Source of the DNA: Firmicutes bacterium HGW-Firmicutes-14
GTDB lineage: Bacteria > Bacillota > Thermincolia > Thermincolales > UBA2595
DNA length: 64,000 bases
Assembly: GCA_002840275.1 (NCBI GenBank)
Contig: PHAB01000005.1
Coordinates: forward strand, 99,445 to 163,444
Direction of reading: 5' to 3'
The position numbers were made by a program, and so were the translations under genes. Of this stretch, positions 57,217 through 64,000 are shown piece after piece. The notes below the pieces were generated by a model. It searched no databases. It had not been told where the DNA came from and saw nothing but the letters and a program-made list of their open reading frames with translations. Numbering within the stretch: the first letter of the stretch is position 1; every line of letters begins with the position of its first letter.

Positions 57217-57864
57217 ATGGACATTTTTGATGTGATACAACAGAGAAGAAGCGTAAGAAACTATAATGAGCAGAAAGTAAGTAAACAAGATATTAATAAG
57301 TTGATTGAAGCTGCCCAGTGGGCCCCTTCGGCTTGTAACAAACAGGCTTGGAGGTTCATAGTGTTGGATGACAAAGACATTTTGAAGAAAATAATTGATA
57401 TAGGTGCTGCCACATTTCTAAAAAAAACCCAACAAGCAATTCTTGTTCTTTATGAAAACCAGACAGATAATTTGGAATACATGGATTACATACAAAGCGC
57501 TTCGGCTGCAATTCAGAACATGATGCTAAAGGCACACTCAATGGGGATAGGTACGTGTTGGATATGCCATTTACCTCCAAAGCGATATCTTCGAAAACTG
57601 TTGAAGATTCCTTCTAATTATGACCCAATAGCCTTGATTTCCATAGGTTATCCTCTAAAAGGTTCGGTCCCCGTGAGCAGAAAAGCTGAGTCTCAGGATA
57701 TTATCTGCTACAACATGTTTAATTTCACTGAAGAACGATCGTCAATTATTAAAAGGTGCAGACTTACCTTGAAAAGAAGACTCAGATATCTATATTTCCG
57801 CCTTCCATATAAGGGCATTCTTCGGAAGATTGCCATGCGCTTTGAAAAAACATTTGATAATTGA
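57217..57864 (+). CDS. Nitroreductase-family protein
   Basis: 215 residues from ATG 57217 (AAAGGGGG site); the open frame from 57142 lacks support. FMN-binding motifs RRSVRNYNEQKVS at the N-terminus and APSACNKQAWRFIVLDD, with GIGTCWICHLPPKRYLRKLL and ALISIGYPLKG near the end. An extra basic C-terminal tail (about 175-215, RCRLTLKRRLRYLYFRL) is unusual and may bind membrane. In glycan clusters such flavoproteins have no settled role. The ATG-to-stop length otherwise matches the family. Confidence 0.8.
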   Translation: MDIFDVIQQRRSVRNYNEQKVSKQDINKLIEAAQWAPSACNKQAWRFIVLDDKDILKKIIDIGAATFLKKTQQAILVLYENQTDNLEYMDYIQSASAAIQNMMLKAHSMGIGTCWICHLPPKRYLRKLLKIPSNYDPIALISIGYPLKGSVPVSRKAESQDIICYNMFNFTEERSSIIKRCRLTLKRRLRYLYFRLPYKGILRKIAMRFEKTFDN

Positions 57865-57880
57865 TGAAAGAGGTTTTATA

Positions 57881-58609
57881 ATGGCGATTAACACTAAACA
57901 ACCGAGTTTAATTAAGGCTTGCATTAATAGAAATAGCATGAACCATTATAATCGATGGATTTTTAATAAATTAGAGAAATTCCTCGGGACAAGAATTTTA
58001 GATATCGGGTCTGGGACAGGAAACATGATAGAGTTGTTTCTCCCCAAGGCGGAGAAAATCGTATGTTTAGAACTGTTTCCGGAAAATATCGAGTATATGA
58101 AGAACAGATTTTCAAATAACAAAAAAGTTGAATTCTTACTGGGTGATTTCGTAAGTTCAGATATCTGTTATGATATTTATTCTTTTGATACCATCACCTG
58201 TGTGAATGTTTTAGAACATTTAGAGCATGATTTTATAGCCTTGAAAAAAATGAAAAATATTGTAGGTTCAAAAGGTAAAATAATACTGTTTGTTCCTGCT
58301 TTTCAGTTCTTATACGGGACAATGGATATTGCATCAGGACATTATCGACGGTATAGTCCCGGTGTTTTAAAAAACTATGCGGAAGCCCTAGATTTAAAAA
58401 TAATAAGCAATTTTTATATAAACATTTTTGGAATCATACCGTGGTATGTAAAAGGAAAATTATTAAAAAGAAATAAACCATATTCTGAAACATTAAACTT
58501 AAAAAAAATTGGTACGTTTAATAAACTAATTCCTCTTCTTGAAAGAATAGACGATTTCAACCCTTTCCCCGTTGGTATTTCAGAAATTATCGTTTTACAA
58601 AAGGATTGA
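57881..58609 (+). CDS. SAM-dependent methyltransferase, class I
   Basis: 242 residues from ATG 57881 behind AAAGAGG. SAM motif ILDIGSGTGNMIELF, acidic ribose binder LELFPENIE, DFVSSDICYD, and CVNVLEHLEHDF (motif III/IV). The YGTMDIASGHYRRY motif is shared with methyltransferases that accompany GT2/flippase genes in lipid-linked sugar pathways. Substrate unknown. Confidence 0.85.
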   Translation: MAINTKQPSLIKACINRNSMNHYNRWIFNKLEKFLGTRILDIGSGTGNMIELFLPKAEKIVCLELFPENIEYMKNRFSNNKKVEFLLGDFVSSDICYDIYSFDTITCVNVLEHLEHDFIALKKMKNIVGSKGKIILFVPAFQFLYGTMDIASGHYRRYSPGVLKNYAEALDLKIISNFYINIFGIIPWYVKGKLLKRNKPYSETLNLKKIGTFNKLIPLLERIDDFNPFPVGISEIIVLQKD

Positions 58610-58614
58610 TTCCC

Positions 58615-59601
58615 TTGAATTATAAAAAAATAGTATCGGTTGTATTAACAGTATCTTTATTCAGCCTTTTCTTTTATTACATAGATTTTAAGCAACTGTT
58701 AATAATGTTTAGCAAATTATCTTGGACTACTATTATTATAGCCGCAGGGATGTATTTTCTAAGTAACTACTTTCGTGCAGAAAGGTTCCGAGTCTTATCA
58801 GACAAACATATTAGTTTAGTTAAGATGCTGCATATTGTATTTCTTTACGGGTTTTATAATAAAATGCTGCCACTAAGAACCGGCGAACTGTCATATGTTT
58901 TCTTAATGAAGAATTCTAATAAGTCCAGCTATATGGAAAGCTTGTCAGCCCTTTTAATTACCAGGATTTATGATATTATCTCCGCTTTTCTTTTATTGTC
59001 AATAGCGCTTCTTTTTGCCCATGATGCACTTGTGATTTTCAATCCGGCATTGATTTTCAGTTTCTTATTGGGTGCAGTTGTAATTTTGTTTAATTTACCG
59101 GGTGTTATCAAGATTATAAAAGCAGTATTTAATAAGACCCTGACGTCAGGACGCTTTGCTGTAAATCCTGATAAACGTAAGCTATACAATGACAGAATGG
59201 CCTATTTATATGAGTGGTTTACAAAAACAAACAAACTTGTAACCAGTTTAAAATTAACCGGATTGTCTGTTTTGATATGGCTAAGTCTATATGGAACATT
59301 TTATGTTCTTATCAACCAGCTTGGTTCCCACTTACCTTACAGTATAGTCATTATAGGGTCTGTTTTTGCCAACTTTTCTAATCTGCTGCCTGTGAGTGGG
59401 ATAGGTGGATTTGGAACAATGGAGGCTGGGTGGGCTATAGGGTTTACTATACTCGGAGTAAAACGCAATGATGCAATAGCTTCAGGTATTGTGGTTAATT
59501 TGTTTATTTTTTTCTGCACAGTTGGATTTGCTTTAGTATCGTTTATAGCTTTTGCATATACTAAGCGGCATTTATACAATTTTAAAAAAGGGGATGATTA
59601 A
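58615..59601 (+). CDS. Flippase-like/LPG-synthase transmembrane-domain protein
   Basis: 328 residues, about eight membrane helices. Belongs to the family of MprF flippase-like domains (UPF0104/AglD): SWTTIIIAAGMYFLSNYFRA, FLYGFYNKMLPLRTGE (conserved P-x-R-x-G-E) and LLPVSGIGGFGTMEAGW. TTG 58615 is chosen because AAGGA lies nine bases before it; the frame also opens at 58606, overlapping the previous stop. Thought to move lipid-linked intermediates; the adjacent GT2 suggests a polyprenyl-phosphate sugar as cargo. Confidence 0.82.
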   Translation: MNYKKIVSVVLTVSLFSLFFYYIDFKQLLIMFSKLSWTTIIIAAGMYFLSNYFRAERFRVLSDKHISLVKMLHIVFLYGFYNKMLPLRTGELSYVFLMKNSNKSSYMESLSALLITRIYDIISAFLLLSIALLFAHDALVIFNPALIFSFLLGAVVILFNLPGVIKIIKAVFNKTLTSGRFAVNPDKRKLYNDRMAYLYEWFTKTNKLVTSLKLTGLSVLIWLSLYGTFYVLINQLGSHLPYSIVIIGSVFANFSNLLPVSGIGGFGTMEAGWAIGFTILGVKRNDAIASGIVVNLFIFFCTVGFALVSFIAFAYTKRHLYNFKKGDD

Positions 59602-60591
59602 GTGAAGCTTATAGTCCAAATTCCATGTTTGAATGAAGAAAAAACTTTGCCATTAACTGTACGTGACATTCCCCGCTCAATCTCAGGTATTGATAAAGTA
59701 GAAATTTTAATTATCGACGATGGTTCCACAGATCGCACGGTGGAAATAGCTAGAAAATGTGGTGTGGATCATATAATTAGAATAACAAAGACGAAAGGTC
59801 TAGCCAATGGTTTTAAAGTTGGAATTGACGCCTGTCTTAGATTAGATGCTGACATAATTGTCAATACCGATGGTGACAACCAGTATAAGGGACAGGATAT
59901 CCCTAAGCTTATCCAGCCTATATTAAACCGTCAAGCTGAAATGGTCATCGGAGACCGTCAGATAGATACTATTGAACATTTTTCAGACACGAAAAAATTT
60001 CTTCAAAAGTTTGGCAGTTGGGTTGTAAGGTTGGCTTCTGCTACTGATGTTCCTGATACAACCAGTGGTTTTCGAGCATATAGTAGAGAGGCTGCGACAA
60101 AAATTAATGTCTTGTCTGAATTTACATATACACTAGAAACGATTATTCAAGCAGGACAAAAAAATATAGTTGTTTCTCATGTCCCTATAGGTACTAATGA
60201 AAAATTACGCGATTCAAGGCTCTTTAAAGGCATTAGAGAGTATGTCAGCAGATCAATAATTACCATAATACGAATTTACACGATGTACAGGCCCTTAAAA
60301 GTATTTATGCGATTAGGTACTTTGCTTTTTGGTTTGGGGTTTCTTTTAGGTCTGCGATATTTATATTATTTTTTAACTGGGACTGGGCAAGGCCATATTC
60401 AATCTCTGATATTAACTGCGGCATTGTTGATGATGGGTTTCCAGACATGGATTTTTGGATTGCTGGCTGATCTAATTTCAGCAAACCGAAAATTAAATGA
60501 GGAAACACTATACCGGGTAAGAAAATTGGAACTGGCTAACCATATAATAAAAGAAACATTCGAGATGGCAGCAGCAGATGAAAGAAAATAA
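59602..60591 (+). CDS. Polyprenyl-phosphate glycosyltransferase, DPM/GtrB-like GT2
   Basis: 329 residues. GT-A domain with IPCLNEEKTLPLTV, LIIDDGSTDRTVEIA, NTDGDNQYKG (the DxD site) and DTTSGFRAYSREA. Two C-terminal membrane helices (about 232-255 and 265-290). Such enzymes make undecaprenyl-phosphate sugar from a nucleotide sugar for later transfer outside. GTG start immediately after the flippase stop, so the pair is coupled. Confidence 0.9.
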   Translation: MKLIVQIPCLNEEKTLPLTVRDIPRSISGIDKVEILIIDDGSTDRTVEIARKCGVDHIIRITKTKGLANGFKVGIDACLRLDADIIVNTDGDNQYKGQDIPKLIQPILNRQAEMVIGDRQIDTIEHFSDTKKFLQKFGSWVVRLASATDVPDTTSGFRAYSREAATKINVLSEFTYTLETIIQAGQKNIVVSHVPIGTNEKLRDSRLFKGIREYVSRSIITIIRIYTMYRPLKVFMRLGTLLFGLGFLLGLRYLYYFLTGTGQGHIQSLILTAALLMMGFQTWIFGLLADLISANRKLNEETLYRVRKLELANHIIKETFEMAAADERK

Positions 60592-60674
60592 TAATAAATA
60601 ATGTAGTACTAGAATTTTAATAAATTAATTAATTGCGATGTTATTAGTATGAATACTTTACTGGGGAGATAAAT

Positions 60675-61532
60675 TTGCATATACTGATTATTGGATCCAA
60701 TGGTATGTTTGGTAGTGACTTATTGACTGTGTTATCCCAACAGCATAAAGTTACCGGTTTTGACCTCCCTGTTTTAGACATTACCCATTTGTCTACCACC
60801 AGGTCTGTTTCTTCCGCAAGTCAGCCAGACCTCATTATCAATGCAGCCGGATATACTGATGTAGATGGCTGCGAGACCAACATTGACCTTGCTCTAACTG
60901 TAAATGCTATGGGAACTCGTAACTTAGCAGAAGTATGTAATGAGTTAAGTATACCTATTGTTTATATCAGTACAGACTATATATTTGATGGGAAGAGCAC
61001 TTCACCTTATTTAGAATTGGATATGCCTAACCCACAAAATGTATATGGTAAGTCTAAGCTATTAGGAGAACAATATGTTCGAGAGTTAACTAAAAAACAT
61101 TACATTATCCGTACTTCTTGGCTTTTTGGGAAACATGGGAGAAACTTTGTTGATATAATGCTATACTTAATTAAAGAAAAGGATGAAATTCACGTTGTCA
61201 ATGACCAAGTAGGATCACCAACCTATACCTGTGACCTGGCCAAAGCTATCTCGGAACTAATAATGAAACCCACCTACGGTACATACCACCTCACCAACAG
61301 CGGCACATGCACCTGGTACGAATTTACCCTTGAGATATTTAGACAAGCCGGCATAGATAACGTAAGGGTTAAACCTATGACTACCGAAGAATTAAACCGG
61401 CCTGCACCCCGTCCAAAATATTCCGTTTTAGACAATCACAATTGGCGCAAACTCGGGAAAAAACCCCTCCGCCACTATAAAGAGGCTTTAGCCGATTACC
61501 TAAAATCACTCACCGAGGAGGAACCGAAATGA
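60675..61532 (+). CDS. rfbD: dTDP-4-dehydrorhamnose reductase
   Basis: 285 residues; final step of dTDP-L-rhamnose synthesis. Rossmann [14 protein letters not shown] at the N-terminus, STDYIFDGK, the catalytic Tyr-Lys in [12 protein letters not shown], and [17 protein letters not shown] start behind GGGGAGA. Its end overlaps rfbA by four bases. From about 61.2 kb base composition returns to that of the housekeeping genes. Confidence 0.95.
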   Translation: MHILIIGSNGMFGSDLLTVLSQQHKVTGFDLPVLDITHLSTTRSVSSASQPDLIINAAGYTDVDGCETNIDLALTVNAMGTRNLAEVCNELSIPIVYISTDYIFDGKSTSPYLELDMPNPQNVYGKSKLLGEQYVRELTKKHYIIRTSWLFGKHGRNFVDIMLYLIKEKDEIHVVNDQVGSPTYTCDLAKAISELIMKPTYGTYHLTNSGTCTWYEFTLEIFRQAGIDNVRVKPMTTEELNRPAPRPKYSVLDNHNWRKLGKKPLRHYKEALADYLKSLTEEEPK

Positions 61533-62398
61533 AAGGAATAGTACTTGCAGGAGGCAGCGGGACTAGGTTGTACCCGGTGACCAAGTGTATTTCAAAACAA
61601 CTCCTGCCTGTTTACGACAAGCCGATGGTATACTATCCATTGTCAGCACTGATGCTGGCCGGGATAAGGGATATTCTGATCATTTCCACACCGGAGGATA
61701 CACCAAGATATAAGCAGCTACTGGGCAATGGTGAGGATTGGGGTATCACCCTCGCATACGCCGTCCAGCCAACACCCGGCGGACTGGCCCAGGCTTTTAC
61801 AATCGCAGAGGAATTCATAGGCAGTGACAGGGTTGCCCTGGTTTTGGGTGACAATATATTCTTCGGACACGGGTTCAGCGGAATGCTCGGGGAGGCTGTT
61901 AAGAAGGATAAAGGAGCCACGGTTTTTGCGTACCAGGTAAAGGACCCCAACAGGTTCGGTGTTGTCGAATTTGATGAGCAGGGCACGGTCCTTTCTATTG
62001 AGGAAAAGCCGCAAAACCCCAAGTCTAATTATGCTGTTACAGGCTTGTATTTTTACGACAATGATGTGGTTGACATAGCTAAAAACTTGAAACCGTCTGC
62101 CAGAGGAGAACTGGAAATAACGGATGTCAACAGGGAATACCTCAACAGGGGTACCCTGAGTGTACAACTATTCGGCCGGGGTTTTGCCTGGCTGGACACC
62201 GGGACTCATGACTCCCTGCTTGAAGCTTCCCACTTCATCGAGACTATTGAAAAAAGACAGGGCATGAAAGTTGCCTGTCTCGAAGAAATCGCGTATAACA
62301 AAGGGTTTATTACAAGGGAACAGCTGCTTGACCTGGCAAAACGACTGGGGAACAGCCAGTATGGAGAATACCTGCTGGATGTGGCCCGGGCGAGATAG
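61529..62398 (+). CDS. rfbA: Glucose-1-phosphate thymidylyltransferase
   Basis: 289 residues. Couples glucose-1-phosphate with dTTP. Nucleotide-binding [20 protein letters not shown] is reported here as [11 protein letters not shown] and [12 protein letters not shown]; the metal-binding [10 protein letters not shown] and [10 protein letters not shown] motifs follow. ATGA overlap with rfbD. Normal length. Confidence 0.97.
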   Translation: MKGIVLAGGSGTRLYPVTKCISKQLLPVYDKPMVYYPLSALMLAGIRDILIISTPEDTPRYKQLLGNGEDWGITLAYAVQPTPGGLAQAFTIAEEFIGSDRVALVLGDNIFFGHGFSGMLGEAVKKDKGATVFAYQVKDPNRFGVVEFDEQGTVLSIEEKPQNPKSNYAVTGLYFYDNDVVDIAKNLKPSARGELEITDVNREYLNRGTLSVQLFGRGFAWLDTGTHDSLLEASHFIETIEKRQGMKVACLEEIAYNKGFITREQLLDLAKRLGNSQYGEYLLDVARAR

Positions 62399-62458
62399 TG
62401 GCAAATAATTGCGAAACAATTATGATACAATATCGAAAAATGTTAGGAGTGAATTCAA

Positions 62459-62920
62459 TTGAAACTTATTGAAGGAGTCAAAATAAAAAAACTGCGGGTG
62501 ATACCCGACGAACGGGGCCGCCTCATGGAGATGCTTCGCTGTGATGACGATCTTTTCATCAAATTTGGACAGGCTTACATGACTTCTGCTTACCCGGGTG
62601 TGGTCAAAGGGTGGCACTACCACATGAAACAGACAGATAATTTTGTAGTGGTCAGGGGGATGATGAAGGTGGTTCTTTATGACAGCAGGGAGGATTCACC
62701 GACAAAAGGTGAAGTGAATGAGTTTTTTATGGGTACCCATAATCCAATACTGCTGCAAATACCCCCTTACGTATTCCATGGTTTCAAATGTATTGGGGAG
62801 GAAGAGGCCCTGGTGGTCAATTTCCCCACCGAGCCGTATAATTATGAAGAGCCTGACGAGTACCGGGTACATCCCCATGATAATGATATCCCCTATGACT
62901 GGACCAGGAAGGACGGTTAG
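62459..62920 (+). CDS. rfbC: dTDP-4-dehydrorhamnose 3,5-epimerase-like cupin
   Basis: 153 residues, shorter than classical RmlC (about 180). Cupin motif VVKGWHYHMKQTDNF with the catalytic-type His, VVRGMMKVVLYDSR, and PPYVFHGFKCIGEEEALVVN. The C-terminus EYRVHPHDNDIPYDW matches the D-P..IP..W end of RmlC. The neighbours rfbA and rfbB support the 3,5-epimerase role; a single 3- or 5-epimerase is possible. TTG start behind TTAGGAGTG. Confidence 0.85.
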   Translation: MKLIEGVKIKKLRVIPDERGRLMEMLRCDDDLFIKFGQAYMTSAYPGVVKGWHYHMKQTDNFVVVRGMMKVVLYDSREDSPTKGEVNEFFMGTHNPILLQIPPYVFHGFKCIGEEEALVVNFPTEPYNYEEPDEYRVHPHDNDIPYDWTRKDG

Positions 62921-62922
62921 AT

Positions 62923-63891
62923 ATGGACGGGAAAACCCTTTTGATTACAGGCGGGGCCGGTTTTATCGGCTCCAATTTTATATTCTATATTTTCAAGAAA
63001 TATCCCGGAGCAAAAATTATCAACCTGGATCTCCTGACATATGCGGGAAACCTGGAGAACCTGGAGGAACTGGCGGACAAATCGAACTATACCTTCGTAA
63101 AAGGAGACATTGCCGATCCCAAAATCGTTAATGAACTTGTCGCCGGAACGGATTATGTTATCAACTTCGCTGCGGAATCCCATGTTGACAGGAGCATTGA
63201 AGACCCTTCGGTTTTCATCAGGACTAATGTGATGGGCACCCAGGTCCTGCTGGATGCCGCTAAACATCACGGGGTCAAGCGGTTCTTGCAGATTTCCACA
63301 GACGAGGTTTACGGGTCCCTGGGCCCCACCGGTTATTTTACCGAAGAGACACCCTTGGCGCCCAACAGCCCCTACTCTGCCAGTAAGGCAGGGGCAGACC
63401 TGTTGGTCAGGGCCTATCATGAAACGTTTGAAATGCCAGTCCTCATAACCCGGTGTTCCAACAATTACGGCCCATACCAGTTCCCCGAGAAGCTGATACC
63501 CTTTTTCATTAAGAAGCTCCTCAACGGGCAGAAGGTTCCTGTCTATGGTGACGGGTTGAATGTCAGGGACTGGCTGTATGTGGAAGACCATTGTTCGGCT
63601 ATAGACATGGTGCTTCAAAGAGGGAAGGCCGGCGAAGTATACAATATTGGCGGAAATAACGAAAAGACTAATATTGAAATTACGAAACTTATCCTGCAGG
63701 AACTGGGCAAAACCGAAGAAATGATTGAATTTGTTACAGACAGGCTGGGCCATGACCGCAGGTATGCCATCGATTCTTCGAAGATTCAAAGGGAGCTGGG
63801 GTGGGAACCGGCAGTTACCTTTGAAGAAGGGATAATCAAGACTATAAAATGGTACCTGGACAACAGGGAATGGTGGGAAAAACTTTCGTGA
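62923..63891 (+). CDS. rfbB: dTDP-glucose 4,6-dehydratase
   Basis: 322 residues. Extended SDR: GGAGFIGSNFIFY at the N-terminus, FAAESHVDRSIEDP, STDEVYGSLG with the catalytic Asp-Glu after Thr, SPYSASKAGADLL (Tyr-x-x-x-Lys), and CSNNYGPYQFPEKLIP. Makes dTDP-4-keto-6-deoxyglucose, the precursor for both rhamnose and the possible amino sugar made by the DegT enzyme. Starts two bases after rfbC. Completes the rhamnose set D-A-C-B. Confidence 0.97.
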   Translation: MDGKTLLITGGAGFIGSNFIFYIFKKYPGAKIINLDLLTYAGNLENLEELADKSNYTFVKGDIADPKIVNELVAGTDYVINFAAESHVDRSIEDPSVFIRTNVMGTQVLLDAAKHHGVKRFLQISTDEVYGSLGPTGYFTEETPLAPNSPYSASKAGADLLVRAYHETFEMPVLITRCSNNYGPYQFPEKLIPFFIKKLLNGQKVPVYGDGLNVRDWLYVEDHCSAIDMVLQRGKAGEVYNIGGNNEKTNIEITKLILQELGKTEEMIEFVTDRLGHDRRYAIDSSKIQRELGWEPAVTFEEGIIKTIKWYLDNREWWEKLS

Positions 63892-64000
63892 AAAGAGCCG
63901 CTTGTAAACGGCAAGTATTTTTGGATGAATTCCGGCAAATATTTTTCCCTGTTTTACTCTTTAAGAATAGTGTCTCTATTTTTAAGCCGGTAGCTATCAC
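63892..64000. other. Window end
   Basis: About 109 bases after rfbB with a weak CTTG/CAAG hairpin (63901-63919) and no T-run. I see no gene start before the edge. Confidence 0.3.

Overview
The window looks like the chromosome of an anaerobic, endospore-forming, flagellated, S-layer-bearing Firmicute, most likely a Peptococcaceae/Desulfotomaculum-type clostridium (inference from gene content, no search run). The evidence is the Bacillus-like order prfA-prmC-tsaC-mntP-ywlE-rpiB-glyA-(wecB)-atp operon-murA-spoIID-spoIIID-mbl-flhO-flhP, SLH-domain proteins with csaB, and strong GGAGG-type ribosome sites with frequent GTG/TTG starts. All supported genes are on the + strand except one toxin-antitoxin pair (17.3-18.0 kb).

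1-9.4 kb: translation and housekeeping genes (prfA end, prmC, two nearly identical ArsB/NhaD-type transporters, tsaC, mntP, arginine/tyrosine phosphatase, rpiB, glyA, UDP-GlcNAc 2-epimerase). 9.5-16.9 kb: complete F-type ATP synthase operon, atpZ-I-B-E-F-H-A-G-D-C, with a hairpin after atpE and two terminators at the end. 16.9-18.3 kb: an intergenic insertion zone with a 227-bp palindromic element and a VapBC-type toxin-antitoxin with its operator. 18.3-24.8 kb: murA, sporulation genes spoIID/spoIIID, mbl and flagellar rod genes, including an enlarged FlgG with an internal duplication. 24.8-29.4 kb: envelope genes (a degenerate and a canonical LCP protein, a small exported protein, an SLH protein, csaB). 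29.4-30.0 kb: MazEF with a promoter buried in its operator. 30.0-30.75 kb: a gene-free region packed with palindromes and the long leader of the S-layer gene.

30.75-63.9 kb: an S-layer protein gene followed by what reads as a surface-glycan (S-layer glycosylation, slg-like) cluster: O-antigen-ligase/oligosaccharyltransferase-like protein with TPRs, a polyprenyl-phosphate sugar-1-phosphate transferase, many glycosyltransferases (several fused or internally duplicated), aminotransferase plus acetyltransferase for an amino sugar, an ABC exporter (Wzm/Wzt), large membrane proteins, methyltransferases, a flippase-like protein, a polyprenyl-type GT2, and the dTDP-rhamnose genes rfbD-A-C-B. The middle of this cluster (about 43.5-60.6 kb) is visibly more AT-rich than the flanks, which suggests acquisition by transfer.

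How the parts may work together (inference): WecB and CsaB make and pyruvylate the secondary cell-wall polymer that SLH domains bind. LCP proteins attach polymer to peptidoglycan. The slg-like cluster builds a rhamnose-containing glycan on undecaprenyl phosphate, exports it by Wzm/Wzt, and the ligase-like protein next to the S-layer gene transfers it. The most notable single gene is at 49.3-51.6 kb: a degenerate radical-SAM/SPASM region, a methyltransferase, a coiled coil containing a fresh 105-bp tandem duplication, and a beta-rich tail. This is an architecture reminiscent of the WbdD chain-terminating ruler of E. coli O9a.
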